Shown here one piece after another: positions 1 to 12,703 of a DNA stretch of 64,000 nucleotides. The DNA lies in NCBI GenBank assembly GCA_004154925.1, contig QJNS01000263.1, positions 1 to 64,000 on the forward strand. Direction: 5' to 3'. A program made the translations under genes and the position numbers. Source of the DNA: Monosporascus cannonballus (Eukaryota > Ascomycota > Sordariomycetes > Xylariales). Position 1 is the stretch's first letter, and every line of letters starts with the position of its first letter. The notes under the pieces are model-generated. The model saw nothing but the letters and a program-made list of their open reading frames with translations, was not told where the DNA came from and made no database searches.

Positions 1-3000
1 GGGGGGGTGGACTCCTTACCTCCGAGGGAAGAGATAGGAACCTCTGCCCTCGATTCTTGAGGAACGTATCGAGTTGGATGGGAGTTAGCAGCTCTGCCGG
101 GATGAGAGGTGCAGGTTCCATGTCGAGCTGCTGCAGAGGTGTTTGTATCGATACTGTTCTCACGCTGGCTTGCGGTCAGTTTAAGCGCAGAGGTACAGGA
201 GGGGGAGACGTGTGAGGTACGTTAACAGATGAGGAGGCGAAAGAGAGCAAGAACGTAGGAAATGTGATAAGATTGTTGCCGAATCGAAGCGCGCATATCA
301 TAGGAGAGAGTGGGAGGAGAGGCGAGCGAAGCAAAGGCAGACCTCACAGTGAGAGCTGGTGTCGGCAAAAAGCCCGGCCTTCTAGTCTATGGAATTTTGG
401 CAACAAACCCTTTCGCGTCTTCAGACGGCGCTCTATTGTCTTCCCTCTCTCCTTACTCTGGGATCTGCTAAGACAAGACAGAATATAGTCGCGAGGCTAT
501 GGTGATGGTTTTGCTGACGCTTGGGAACAGGGAGAAGAAAGGATCTCGACGTCCTCTGATCAGTTTTATGCGCGAACACAGCCCCATAAACTGGGAAGGT
601 TGGAAATTGAGAGCGTAGCTTTTCCAGTTGAAAATACTGGTTTTGCTGGCTACGTATGCTGGTGATGGGAAGCAACAGTTGCCGACAAGGGATGTGATGT
701 GATGGCGGAAGATGGTGAGGGTTGTGGAAGGGGCCTCTTTAAAGTTCGAACGAACTGCAGCTGAAGCGTTAAGCGCAATGACTCAAGGCATTTAAAGACA
801 TAGATGATTAAGCTGTGGCGTTAAACCTTCGTATGTAGGGACCTAAGTAGGTAACTTTCACTACGCGGTATACCGCCCTGACCAAGACTGATTCGCAACC
901 ACGTCGATGGAATTATGCGCAACCTCCTGCAAGTAACAGTCCTTTCCAAGCGTAAACCTTGTACGCCTCATCGCTAGCGCAACTTTTCAAGCGGAAGACT
1001 GACTTTACTCTCGGAATTGTGCCCGTATCCAGAACCATCAACCAGAACAAGGTCGAGGAAAAACCCAGATTTACGGACATCTTTCTTCCCCCTTTAGCAA
1101 CCGCTTCACCATTTTATGAAATTGCTCATAGCAAGTAGACGATGGTGCGAGATAAACGGACGCATCTGCCCATAGTTCGGTTTCCTCTGGGTAAGAGGTG
1201 TACGTATAGATGAGTGACGGCCAAGGCAGCGATCTGATGCCGCGACCTTATAGGGTATGCCTTCGAGCATATATGTATATATATATATATATATATATGC
1301 ATTTCTGGTAAGGCGCGCGCGCAGCAATGATCCTGCAGGGGCACGGTACATACCAGAGCATCCCGCCGTCCCGCTCTATCCCACGCTCAAGCCGCAAACG
1401 TAGCAGAGAGCCCGCGCAATACGGTTCGACCAGCCGCGGCCACCATCTCCAGCCCGGGCAATGGAGTTGCTGACGAAACCATAGTGACTGTCACCCCTTG
1501 ATAGCCCCATAACCGTGGACCCGGACTCTGTGAAAACAGCCAGAGCGATAAGAGGATATCGTCTAGTTTAGCCACCTCGGCAGGCACAGCAATCGCGCTA
1601 GCCATAGAGGACTCAGCGCAGCGAGAGCTGTATCTCGTTGACCATGTCGAAATATGACAAGGGCGCAATGTATATTAGAGGATATGCATACGAATCTTCC
1701 CAAAGCGTCGCAGAGCTGCGTAGCAGATACACCCCTGATTGTAGCCTATGAGGACTCGGCGTCGAAGGTGGAGTATGCTACGGGCTTTGGGGGTAATAGA
1801 TAGTGACTAGGGAAGCTTAGAATCCACGCAAAAAGCAGGTGTTCTGGGCAGTATACAGATTGAAAGCAAGAAAGGAGGGCGTGAGTATCGGGAGTAATCA
1901 GTATAGAGGAAAGCCGGGTACATTGGCCGTTCAGTCAGCCCATTCATGAATATATCAACTAGACAGCCATAACTAGGGAGACAGAGCAGAGACCGCAGAA
2001 GAGCAAGAGAACATGAGCAAGGACCTAGTGCATGGGGGAATAGTATCTATTCTTGGCGATCAAGCAATACTTGGATAAGCAGCTATATATAAGCCTCGCA
2101 GCTAACAGCGACCTGCCAAGAGACACGCGCAGACAGCGGCCAGGGGGGACACGTGCTAGCGCAATCTCCCGGCACCCCCCGCCCCTCCTCCAATTCCTCG
2201 CCCCTTTCCTCTTGCTAATGGGCACGGGCGATGTCATGACGACTTGACGGACCGGCTTGTCCGTCCGCAGCCCAGGAGAAGGGGGAATACTTTGCGATGC
2301 GGGACGACGACGATCCCTCGACCATTCTCCCGGGAGGGGAGGAAATGACTGCCATGACAGTCACGAGAGACGGGCCAGAGCGTCAAACTTTCCTGGTCTA
2401 TCTGTACCCCAGTTCGTTCAAAAGTGACAGAATGCCCCAGGCCGCAGCACCTGCAGGTGACAGAATTCAAGAGGCCGAATCAGATCGTCCGGAGCGGGCA
2501 TCGGCGTAGGGTAGCTGCGTTGCTTCTTCCCCAAGGAAGCAGCGAAAGGCCGACACAGAGGGACCGGGCTTAGCAGGCGGTTTGTCCGCGAGAGAGAGAA
2601 GCGGAACGAGAGAAGGAGGTATGATAGAAGAGAGCGAACGGCGCTAGGATTCCTTGGTGGCTTGAGGGAGTTGTTTGTTTGCTCGCGCCGCCTGCCTCGC
2701 GCGAGTGAGGGGTCGACTGACGGCAGCGAAGATGCAAGAGGATAGATAACAGAACAACAGGACAAGGCAAGGCATCGCGGACCCCGTTCGCCTCTGTCTC
2801 ACCGCACTTGCCTGCCTCCGGTCGCTTCTCGCGACATCTCATCTCGTCAAATCTGACGACAGCCTGGTGCCACCGTCGTCGGTTCCTCTAAGCGAGGGAG
2901 GCCCGGCGGTCTCGTTTCGTCGTCGTCGAGATGACCGACGGACCGAGCAAGAGGCCTCGGAATTATTCGCTAAGACGAAGGAGGCGGGGAGGGTTGTTTG

Positions 3001-4834
3001 ACCATGGGGAACCTGGGGTGTTGCTGAGCGGGCATCGTCATGCTTCTTGTCGTTAGTGGAAGTAGGTGTGGAGGTGAGAGGAACTGCCACCCACCTGCGG
3101 GAAACCACAATGGCCAGCTTTCTCGGCATCCTGCATGCGAATTGGCTGAGCTAATTGAATGTCCTTTCGCCAATCGCTTGCGAGCTGCGCATGGATCCAA
3201 GACGTTTTTTTGGACGAAAGGCGCGGCGGATAAGCGCATAGTCTCTCTGCTTAACTGTCTGTGGCTTTTTAAGTTTGAGGAGACGGAGTATATATGTTGT
3301 ACGACTTGGATCTGGCAGACACCAGACTCGCTCGCCTATCTGCTGTCGGTATGGAGATTTTGCGTAAGAGATTCTTGGTAGACGGACCGGTGTCTATAAC
3401 TCGCGCTTTGACCCCTACACACCGGTTAACTATCTAGGGACCGCAACGAACCGTACAGTGGGATGTAGTCAGGTGGAGACCAAGGCGTGATAATAGCACC
3501 GCAAGACAAACGGGAGCATTGCGTTGACTGGGAGGGGTTGGAAGGTTATCGAGTTTCGGAAGATGGAAAGAATGTTCGAACACAGGGCGGGCAGTGGTCC
3601 AGCGTATCTCGACAGCAGCGACGATCCATCTCTCCGTTGACATTCCAAGGAGTCTGTCATACGACAAACGAGCCCATTCAGCCAGCCAACCAGCACACAG
3701 ATCGGAAGCTGAACTCTCAGAAGCGATGATGCAACTCGGGCATCGCACAAATAAGGATTTGCCTTCGACAACCCTCGTGGGAATAGACACCGCTCCACGC
3801 GTTAGTGTCACGAAGCTAATAGCCCCTTTCGGGCGCACACAGCGTATGTCATTTCTTGGACGAAAGCTCAAATTTCAGCGACGATTTACCATAGTCGCAC
3901 ATCGTGAGTTTTGTGGCTGCAGGCACAGGCCAGGGACCTTGATTCTGATGCCGCTTGCATTACCTTTGTCTTAGCGAAGGGGTTAATCATTGTTGCATGC
4001 GTATCCCGCACGACCTTGGCTGGCATGATTGGATGCGCGGTGCCTATTCTAAATGGACTTTGCGGCTAGGAGGAGAGATCATCGAAGAAATGACAAAATC
4101 GAAGCATAGATAGGGCCGGTGCCACTTGGGTCTATATAAATTCATCCGTCAGGACCTCCAAGGACCATGAAAAGGAAGAAACAGTAGGTTCAGCAAGTGT
4201 GTTTTGCATAATTTCCAGCTTGGGTAAACCCCAATACCCTCCTCAACCAGATCAAATCTAGCTTGTGCTAGATCAAGCCGTTGTCAGAATGCCAGACGCT
4301 GTGCAAGGCAGTAGGGTGCCGACTACCCGGTATGCCTTCGACGGTGCCGTGTATCGAACAGGATTGCTAAACCAGTCTGTAGTGCCACTGAGGACACTCA
4401 AACAGACAACACAACCACGGCAACGAAAGTTCGGGATAACCCCAATGCAGCGCCCCTTAAATATCCTCTGATGCTAGATCGCTGGGAAAACACGACCGCA
4501 CGTGTAGACCTTCCATTCTCCGAGGTACTCCAGCAGCCAAAGGCCAAATAGGTAAGCACCCTCGCTCGTATTTTAGTCCGCTACTGACAGGCTACCCAGC
4601 CATCCAGTTACTCAGCAGCAAATGGACCTGGTCTGAGGCATTGTAAATGTTTTATGCCAGGGGTACATGCGCTCGCTGAGCGAATGTGCAACCGCCCTTC
4701 AGTTCATGATGCTCCTCTATAGCACTGAATGAATGTACAATCCCCACGGATCCTTTTGGCGCCCTAACACCGGTGAACATGCAATTGACAGTGACTGGTG
4801 GGATTCTTTTGAAAGTACGAGTATTCCGTCAACC
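1..4834. other. Gene-poor stretch, no supported gene
   Basis: I see only short open frames with no recognisable domain, no splice-linked reading frame and no tRNA. The stretch includes an AT dinucleotide tract (listed separately). It may hold the 3' UTR of the cystathionine beta-lyase gene at its right end. Small or species-specific genes cannot be excluded from sequence alone. Confidence 0.5.
1266..1298. repeat. AT dinucleotide microsatellite
   Basis: A run of alternating A and T with one early interruption (atatgtatat...). It lies in non-coding DNA and is a simple-sequence repeat likely to vary in length between strains. Confidence 0.85.
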
Positions 4835-6279
4835 TCAAGATGGCGTAGTCTGCGAAGAGCTAGCTTGATCTAGGGACGAATCTCCAAGCTGCCGGGCGGT
4901 ACCTACCGCGTGGAAGCCATCGAGGGTGATTGACACAGCACCGGCCTGAACGAGCTGTTTGATGTCAGCCCGACCCGTACTTATCGCGTAGTGAATGGCG
5001 TAGTGATACTCACCGAGCGAGAGAGATCGTCTATCAAGTCTTGGCAATCCTCAATACCAACGCAGAGTCTGATGATGTCCTCGGGCATCTGCCGCTCAGC
5101 GCGTGTCTTTGCATCAATGCTAGCATGGCTCATGCGGCACGGCATGCTGATCAAACTGTTGACACACCCGAAGCTAACGCTGATCCCAAACAATTTAGCG
5201 GATTCCACGATCCTCTCGGACGTGGTTATGTCACCAGTCTCGAACGATAGAACAGCTCCAGCGCCTCGGGCCATAGACCAATGAAGGTCATATTGCGGAT
5301 GAGACTTGAGGCCGGGATACCGTACTTTGAAACCGTGGCTCTCAAGAAACTCTGCGATTCTCTGCGCGTTCGCCTGCTGCTTCTCCATGCGGATTGCTAA
5401 CGTCTTGACCCCCCTCATCAGCAGGAAGGAGTCATTGGGCGAAAGCCCGCACCCCGTGGAGTTGATTGTGAAATACATTTTGTCCGCGATAGCAGGGTCG
5501 TTGCAAGCGATAATTCCGGCCATGATATCGTGATGACCGGATAGGTACTTGGTTCCGGACTCGTACACAATATCCGCGCCCAGTTCTAGCGGATTGCAAA
5601 GCATAGGGGATAACATAGTGTTATCGACGATGACAAGGGCATTGGGGTTAGCATCGTGGACAGACTTTGCGATACCGGGCAAGTCTACGATCTTGATTAA
5701 AGGATTGGTGGGCGTCTCGAGGAGTACCATGGTCGTCTTCTCCGAGATAACCTCGCGTACCCTGTCCACCTCTGTCGTGTCTACATGATGGACGACGATG
5801 CCTTGGTTTGTCGACAAGTATGTGAGGAGTCGGTTGGTGCCGCCATACAAATCATCGCCGGTAATCACCTCGTCACCCGGTCGAAGAATTCTAGTGATGA
5901 CGTCCAGGGCGCCCATTCCCGAACCTACAGCAAGAGCTCGGTTCGCATTCATGATCTTGGCCATATGACGCTCTAGGTGAGTCCGGGTCGGATTGCCGGA
6001 GCGAGTGTAGTCGTATTCGTTGCCGCCAGCGGCAGAAGTTTGCTTGAAAGTAGCAGACTGGTATATAGGAATGCTTGAGGCGCCATACTGGTCTTTGCTA
6101 TCGGTATAGACGAGTTCGGTGGCAAGGGCGTATCGCCGTCGGCCGTTGGAGGGGCTCGAGGGCGCCGGAGACGGAGGTAGGACGTGCCCATCCAGATCTA
6201 CCTTAGAGAAGACCTTATTGGCAGGTTTGGTGGCATGGTCGCTTCCAGAAGGAGAGCCGTTGTTCGGCGATGAGGCCAT
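4835..6279 (-). CDS. STR3: Cystathionine beta-lyase (transsulfuration, PLP enzyme)
   Basis: CDS is complement(join(4835..4954,5014..6279)), 461 aa, with one 59-bp intron (gtgagt..aaacag). The enzyme cleaves cystathionine to homocysteine, pyruvate and ammonia in methionine synthesis. The Cys/Met metabolism PLP-enzyme fold is clear: YDYTRSGNPTR near residues 89-99, the substrate/cofactor region VGSGMGALD, and the PLP-binding lysine in SGTKYLSGHHD (Lys244). The last exon supplies LVQAGAVSITLDGF, the expected C-terminus of the fungal enzyme, so the intron is well supported. I chose the ATG at 6279 (MASSPNNGSP); an in-frame ATG at 6369 would add 30 residues not typical of the family. A 25-A run lies about 170 bp upstream. 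Cystathionine gamma-synthase is a relative, but the LSGHHD motif and the overall match favour the beta-lyase. Confidence 0.93.
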
Positions 6280-7040
6280 TATAAATAGCTGTTCTACAAT
6301 GTCGCTGATGAAATCCCCGCCTCCAAGGAGCAAATGAGGACGATACTCCAGGGGTTTTACAGAGAGCAAGACCAGATATAGTTCAATTGGATGAACGTTT
6401 CGAAGTTACGGTAATAGATATGTTATTCGAGGTTCAGTAGATAGCAAAAAAAAAAAAAAAAAAAAAAAAAGGAGCTTGCGCTGTGTAAGATTGAGGTCGC
6501 GGAAAGATGAATGTCCTCCGGTAGGCTGAGTGGTTGCAGTATATGTCGTGCTTGTAACTTCCCCCGACCGAACCCGCCGCTATCGGGTCCTGCAAGGGCA
6601 GAAGGGCCCAGTAATTTTCGGTACGTACTTGCCATAGGCACTGTTACGGTAGCTACGGGTAACGGTGTTACCGATACGATGGGCCTCCCTGGGCCAGTGG
6701 GCTTTCGAATGACTATTAATGTTGTGGAGAAAAAGGCGCTAGCAGATGACGTGATTGAAAATTACCAATCACAACATGGTGAAGCAAGGTGGTAATCTAC
6801 CTGCCTAACACCCGTCCTCCGTCTCATGAAATAATATGAAGGCAGGGAGGGTGCAACAAATACTTTGCTTGTATCGCCCCATAAGAACGGGCATCTCTTT
6901 AACGGTCGAGCTGTAGTAGAAACGCGCGACCCCTTCGTAACGTTTGTTCTACCCCTGTTGTCCCTTGTTAACCCCGACGCCGTCATACTCCATATCACAC
7001 TTCATGGGTCAAGACACCAAAGGTTTATTCCTAATCTAGA
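6280..7040. other. Intergenic: upstream of STR3, downstream of MSP1
   Basis: STR3 starts leftwards from here and MSP1 ends here, both on the minus strand. The stretch holds the STR3 5' region, a poly-A run, and the MSP1 3' UTR. I see no gene. Confidence 0.6.
6446..6470. repeat. Homopolymer A(25)
   Basis: Twenty-five consecutive A residues on the plus strand (T on the STR3 coding strand), lying about 170 bp upstream of the STR3 start. It may act as a poly(dA:dT) nucleosome-depleting tract, but its length may also be uncertain for sequencing reasons. Confidence 0.85.
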
Positions 7041-8431
7041 TTATTCTTCGACGATTCTGGCGCCCGAATTGGAATTGTCCTCAACATCCTCATATTCATC
7101 GCTAGACGATTTTGCCTTGTGATGATTTTGCTGGAGGATCTGGCCGCCGCCCTTCCTCCCGAAGAAATCTTCCGTTCGTATGCCGCGCACCATACTGGGG
7201 TCGATGTTTGACATTAAATGCCCATTCGCCCGGTGCTCGCGGATAAACTCTCGGATAGGTGCCATTGCCGCATCACGGCACGCCTCTTTGATGTCGCTGC
7301 CAGACATCCCGGCAGTAACCCTGGCGATATAGTCGATGTTGAAGTACTCATGGTCTATCTTCGTGTCCTTAAGGATAAGCTGAAGTATCCGTAATCGCTG
7401 GTTCTTATCGGGTAGCCCCACGGGGAACTTCTTGGGCATTCTCCGTAGAATCGCCTCGTCAATGTCATGAATCCGGTTCGTCGCTCCAAGAACGACAATC
7501 CTCGCAGGAAGACCTTGCGCGCTTGCCGATGTTAAACCGTCCCATAGCGTCATGAACCTGGACCATGTCAATATGGGCACACATATACGTGGCGCAAAAG
7601 AAACTCACTCGGCCTTGACCATGCCGCTCGCCTCGTGCTCTCCGCTCCGCCGTGTGCCGAGTACCGCATCTATCTCATCGATGAAAATGATGGCAGGTTG
7701 AAGCTTTCGGGCGAGCGAAAACACTGCCCGTACCAGTTTGTTGGAGTCTCCGTACCACTTCTCTGTGAGGGTCGAGATGTGGAGGTTGATGAATGATGCG
7801 CCGCTCTCATGTGCGACCGCCTTAGCCAACATTGTCTTACCACAGCCTGGGGGTCCGTAGAGTAATACCCCAGACGGAGCAGATAATAGGGGTGCTGCAT
7901 GCGAGTACAGATGAGGCATAGTCAGTGGATATATGACTGATTCTTTCACTTCCTCGATGATATCGTCCAGGCCACCGATATCTAGTAGCAGTTAGCCAGC
8001 AATCACGAACCTTCCACGCTAGTAAACACCCACCATTAAACCCGACAGGTATGTCTTCAGGAGGGACCACTTCTAGCGCGACCATGTTTTCGTACTCGTT
8101 GAGAACCAGGTCCTCGATGCGCGGGCCCCTCCTCGCACCGCCGCTCGAATCTCCGTGGTCGCCTTCTCCATAATCTCTTGACTTTTGCAGTCTTTGCAGG
8201 TTCGCTCGAGCCTTAATCCTGGCCTGCTCATGTTTCTCCTTGTCCGGATCGGCGAGGGTCCCTTGAAGGGTTGAGAGGAGGTTTCTGGCCAAGTAGTATG
8301 TTGCGCCGCACTAAGCTCAAACGTTAGAATTGTAGAACCGAGCGAGAAAGATGGAAGAGGAACGGTACCGTGCCGATGACTAGAAGCAAGTCCCAGAGAT
8401 GGTCGAGGCCATTTCGTCTTCGGTCTACCAT
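7041..8431 (-). CDS. MSP1: Msp1/ATAD1-type AAA ATPase of the mitochondrial outer membrane
   Basis: CDS is complement(join(7041..7557,7609..7981,8034..8310,8369..8431)), four exons, 409 aa; introns are 51, 52 and 58 bp. Msp1 extracts mislocalised tail-anchored proteins from the mitochondrial outer membrane. A hydrophobic N-terminal segment (about residues 11-32, split by intron 1) is the likely membrane anchor. A single AAA module follows: Walker A GPPGCGKT at 156-163, Walker B IIFIDEID ending at 218, sensor/arginine region ATNR and LRRMPKKF. The tail is acidic and low-complexity. Length fits the family (about 360-420 aa). The short 63-nt first exon was chosen because it gives the anchor and stays in frame; it is the least certain part. 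CSM1 is transcribed divergently, 744 bp away. Confidence 0.92.
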
Positions 8432-9175
8432 TGCGAATGCCTGCTCGAGCCAAGTCCGAAGCATTTGCTGCTTCTTATCGGCAAGTAAAGGCAAAGGGGA
8501 CGAGGCGTAAAACTATTGATATTAAATGTGATTCGACAAGGTCGTACAATAAGAAGGGCATCTATAGGGCAGTATTAGGTTCGCGTGGCAAGGCCTCGCG
8601 TTACCGAGCAGATCAATGTTCGAAGGTCGACAAGCTGTTGCTGCTAAACCGAGGGACGCCGGTGTATTATGTAAGCCGCCGGGTGGTCACTGAAAGAGTA
8701 CCGGGAAGCGGCCAGCTGCGGTTCATTAGGCGGCAATATAGTTATCAGATATAGGTATTCTTCGCTTTATATGGCATAAGTAGGTATATCTAATTATCCA
8801 GTTCCCATACATAGCTGAAGGTTCAAGATCCAAAGCACTTACTACAAAAGGTCAGTCCCGGGTAGGTAGGTACATACCCTTGGACAGGGATACGTGGGGT
8901 AAGGCCCCCCCCAGCTTTGAATCGTCTTTTCGGCCGCGCTTTTGTTTACATTTGGATACCAGCATCGATTCGTCTGTTCCTCTCGGTAGTAGGCCGTCAC
9001 CGGCGTCGCAACTCGCCATTGGTTATTTGAATCATTATCCACCGTCCTGTTGGTCTTCGCACGCGACCGAGGGACAATTCTACTGAAAATTGACACTGAT
9101 ATTGCTCATTTAACCCTACGCGCCGCTGACGCGGAGAAGCCCGCCGCTATTACAGGTAATTAAAATATCTTGTCG
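8432..9175. other. Divergent promoter region MSP1 / CSM1
   Basis: Non-coding sequence between the starts of MSP1 (-) and CSM1 (+). It holds a TAGGTAGGTAC element near 8862-8873 and three ACGCG cores in the last 115 bp before the CSM1 start (listed separately). Confidence 0.6.
9061..9133 (+). promoter_or_regulatory. Cluster of three ACGCG (MCB-like) cores upstream of CSM1
   Basis: ACGCG occurs at 9061-9065, 9118-9122 and 9129-9133, within 115 bp of the CSM1 ATG. ACGCG is the core of the MluI cell-cycle box bound by MBF in yeasts, which drives G1/S genes. Placement before a chromosome segregation gene makes a regulatory role plausible, but this is inference. Confidence 0.4.
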
Positions 9176-10756
9176 ATGTCAAGGTTGAAGACCAACGCAT
9201 TGGTTGGATTGGTGGATTCCGACGAAGAAGGGTCAGATATACTATCTAGGACACCCCCCGATAAGCATAAATCATCACGAACCATGGCGCCTCCAAAAAA
9301 AGGTGACGCGACGGCGGGCAATCGAGTCGCCAAGTCTGCTCAGGCTACGACGCGCAAAGCATTAGCAGAGAAGCCGAGTAATGTTCAGGTGAAATCGGCG
9401 GCGGGAAGGGGCAAGAAGCGCGCCGCTCCCGAGGAAGAACCAGCGCTAGGCAAGGGGTTACAATATGAGGATGCTATCGAGTTGAATTCAAAAGCCAAAG
9501 GTGCACGAGGGCGTCCCAGGGCTGCAAAGGCCCTGAAGACGATAGAAGCAGAAGACGAGATACCCGAGTCCCAGCCAGAGCCTGCGGCTCAACCAGCTGT
9601 TAAGAGGGGGCGTAAGCCGCGAGCTAAGGTTGAGACACCCCCTGCAGAGTCCGAAATACCTGAGACCCAGCCGCAAGAGCAGGAAATTCCAGAGACGCAA
9701 CAACCTGTTGAGACCACGGAACTCAGTCTTGACGAGGATGAGCAAATGGAGGAACTCCCCACCTACAACCGTGGAGTAACATCATCTGTTCAACGCGCGC
9801 AGCCACAGATTCTCTTCAGCGCAAACCGTAGAACGGTCGCCGCCTCAGACTCGGAATTAAATGATCCGTCGATGAGGAGACGAGTGGGCGACTTGATGCG
9901 GAAGTACCAGGACCTGGAAGCCAAGTATCGGGACCTACGAGAGATTGGGGTCAAAGAAGCAGAGCGCAATTACGACCGGCTAAAGCAACAATCCCAAGAA
10001 AAGGCTGACAGTAGGTCCACATCATGAATTGCGATAGGCGAGTTTTGACTAACTTCGTTCCGAGCTGCCAATGAGCTTATCGCCACCTTGAAGGCTCAGC
10101 TCGCTGCCCAGACGGAGCTCGCGAAGGAGACTCGAATTTTGAGGGAACAGCTGGAGGCTAGCCAGACCAAGGCCGACCAACTGCAAAATCAGCTCGCTGA
10201 AGCCAATACTGCCCTGACTGGCGCGAAAACGGAGATCAAGACGCTTTCCACGAGGCTAGCTGCCGCGCGATCGGCCGAGGCGGCCAGTGTCAAGGTCCCG
10301 GGCAGTGCTATGAAGGGCAACAGTCAAAACAACCGATTACTCGCAAACGCCGAGGCGGCGGTTCAACAAGCACAGATGAAGGAGGATCTGTACGCGGACC
10401 TGACGGGCCTGGTAGTGCGAGGCGTCAAGCGGGAACAAGACGAGGAAGTATACGACTGCATCCAGACAGGCAGGAACGGGAGTGAGTCCCCCTACCATTC
10501 ACCTAGCACATGCAGAAGCGAAGCACTGATCACCTATCCAGCTCTTCATTTCAAGTTAGCCATGGGAATCGACGGCTCGTCGGACAACTTCGAGGAAACG
10601 CAGTTCTTATACATGCCCCAGCTCGACCCGAGCCGCGATCAAGATCTGATCGAGCTGCTTCCCGATTATCTCGCGGAGGAGATCACCTTCCCCCGGCCAC
10701 AGGCGGCAAAGTTCTACTCCAGGGTCATGAAGTCGTTGACCGAGCGTCTCGATTGA
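9176..10756 (+). CDS. CSM1: Monopolin subunit Csm1/Pcs1, chromosome segregation
   Basis: CDS is join(9176..10010,10065..10481,10542..10756), 488 aa; introns are 54 and 60 bp, the first with a gactaac branch site. Csm1/Pcs1 links kinetochores or rDNA to condensin/cohesin partners and is needed for correct kinetochore orientation. The first 240 or so residues are disordered, rich in Lys/Arg and in repeats of the form (E)IPE(S/T)Q, with AT-hook-like GRPR and RGRKPR motifs. Residues from about 240 to 370 form a long coiled coil. The C-terminal 120 residues form the globular Csm1 domain, beginning near YADLTGLVV and containing TGRNGTLHFKLAMG, which is created only by splicing intron 2. ATG at 9176 is the first in frame. 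The neighbouring gene runs convergently. Confidence 0.88.
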
Positions 10757-11107
10757 GCTGTTGGCATCTCTTCCGCTTGAGCCTTGTTTTATGATACCCA
10801 ATCGGTTCCCGCGTGAGAGTTCTGGGGGGAGTTTGGGGTTGGAGGCGATGCTTGAGCATTCATGTTGGAAGTACTGCTGCATTGTATATATCCCAAGGGT
10901 ATATATCTGATTCAATAGATGTTACTGATTTCCGGTCCATCCATCTCGTTGAGCGCATATGCTATGGGGATGCGAATGAATTCAAAATGACCGCTTTCCC
11001 ATTAAGTAAATATACTGATACAAATTCGTTGCAGAATGCTGTTGTGCGCTGGTATTAAGTGCCTACAATTTGAATTCTTTCCTATAATACGCACACCATT
11101 CTGTTTT
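10757..11107. other. Convergent 3' intergenic region
   Basis: CSM1 (+) and the questin-oxidase-like gene (-) end towards each other across 351 bp. No gene or repeat is seen. Confidence 0.6.
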
Positions 11108-12442
11108 TCAAAACACCCAGCCATTGAAATCGTCCACGAAACGCACTGCGGCAGCAAGATAGTGTTCGTGCATATCCCCCCAAGTGCGAGCAGCCTCCCT
11201 CATGGCACGGACAGCTGCATAGCGTAAGCTTCAAACCTGATTAAATGGGAGTTAGACGGATCTTACCTTTCACGAAATGAGCATCAGTCGCATACGGCCC
11301 ATTGAGGGCCTTGTCCTCGACATGGTTCCAGTATTTCCCGGCAACCTCTCCAGGCTTGATGTAGTCGGGATCGATCTTCGGGCACAGCCGTATCATGTAG
11401 ACGGCCACCGCCAGGAGCCACCATGCCCGCACCAGGTTGATGTGGTACTTGGCGGGCATGAACGGGAGCAGAATCCGCACGGCGTGGCTCGCCGTGAGGA
11501 GGTGGACGATGAAGAAATTGTACGAGTGCGTCCCCGGTGGGACCGTGGCGACGAGCAGGGCCACCGCGGCTTCCTGCGACTCCCGGAACTGCTTGACGGG
11601 GTCCTCGAGAGTCCAGGCGTTCCAGTACTCGAGGACGAGGTCCTCGTGCTTCTCGAAAAGGGGGTCGAAATTGGCGAAGCCCGGCTCCTTGAACAGACCC
11701 TTTAACCGCTGGTCATCGGCCATCTTGCCAAGCAATTCTAGTGGGGAGGTGGATTTCATCGATGATGGCTTCGTATAGGACGGGTCATCGATATACTTGT
11801 GCAAGAAGTTGTACTGTACAGACGCCATACTAAGAGCTTCGATTGCGATCTCCTTATTATCCATTTCATAGGCATAGCCAAGATGGATCAGGGGATGTCC
11901 AACTAGCATTGTCAGTAGTTGCACGTGGATAAGCGGGAAGGGCGCATACGGCCACCAATAAGGCCGTTCACCAACGGCTCCTCGCCACTGAACATATACT
12001 CTTCGACGACCTTCTTCCAGTCGTAACGATGCTTCATGGCTAGGGCGTCCTCGAAGAAGTCGACATAGGCACGCTGATACCTCCTGTCCCCAAGGAAGTC
12101 TCTCCAGTCACTTTCGGTCACCTCCGCAGGCGACTCCTTCCACGGCTCGAGTTCCTCGGATTCCACATCGTAGATCTTGTGCAGTTGCCTCACGTCCGCG
12201 CCGAGAAGATACGCCGAGCACAGGATGTGTGGCATGTGATTATCAAACTGCAGGTTGTGATAGATGATGGAATGGTTCACGTGGTTCGCCCTCAGCAGGT
12301 GCTTCAGCGTCCTGGGCCGTTTCTCGGGCGCCGTCTCCACATTGTGAACTTCGACCGGCGGAATGTCGATGGACCGGCTTTTCCCATCAGAACCGGATAC
12401 GAACCGGCTTACAATCGGGATATATGAAAGCACTGAAGCCAT
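11108..12442 (-). CDS. Questin oxidase-like protein (DUF4243 family)
   Basis: CDS is complement(join(11108..11214,11267..11902,11950..12442)), 411 aa; introns are 52 and 47 bp. Splicing creates GGLGHPLIHLGYAYE, a signature stretch of this family, and a C-terminal exon ending DDFNGWVF. The family includes GedK-type questin oxidase, which opens an anthraquinone ring in a Baeyer-Villiger-type step in Aspergillus geodin biosynthesis, but most members have no assigned reaction. Conserved His-rich segments NHVNHSIIYHNLQFDNHMPH and the helical C-terminal half are present. No other biosynthetic gene lies next to it, so a housekeeping or orphan oxidase role is as likely as secondary metabolism. It shares a 261-bp divergent promoter with the UBE3D-like gene. 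Confidence 0.85.
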
Positions 12443-12703
12443 TATGACCTTTTACATGATAGTTTGCTGAGTTTCACCTGTTGACATCGCAACGAGTAGC
12501 GATGACGCAACTTAAGGTGGGAAGGGAACATCGCATTGCTCAACATATCATCAGATGGGCTTATTATGTGGGGTGCTGTATGCAATTAAACAGAATTATG
12601 CAATTTCCCAGTGTAGAGTCTGCATTTCCAGGTGAGCAGAACGTTACGGTGTTAAAACGTTCATCGTGTTTGTTCACCAACCGCGACGCGCCTACGAGAC
12701 AAG
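12443..12703. promoter_or_regulatory. Short divergent promoter, questin oxidase-like / UBE3D-like
   Basis: Only 261 bp separate the two start codons, so both 5' UTRs and core promoters must lie here. No binding site can be named with confidence. Confidence 0.5.

Noticed and set aside
5980..6369. Upstream ATG at 6369 as the STR3 start
   Set aside because: It would add 30 residues with no presequence character; the ATG at 6279 gives the usual length and composition.
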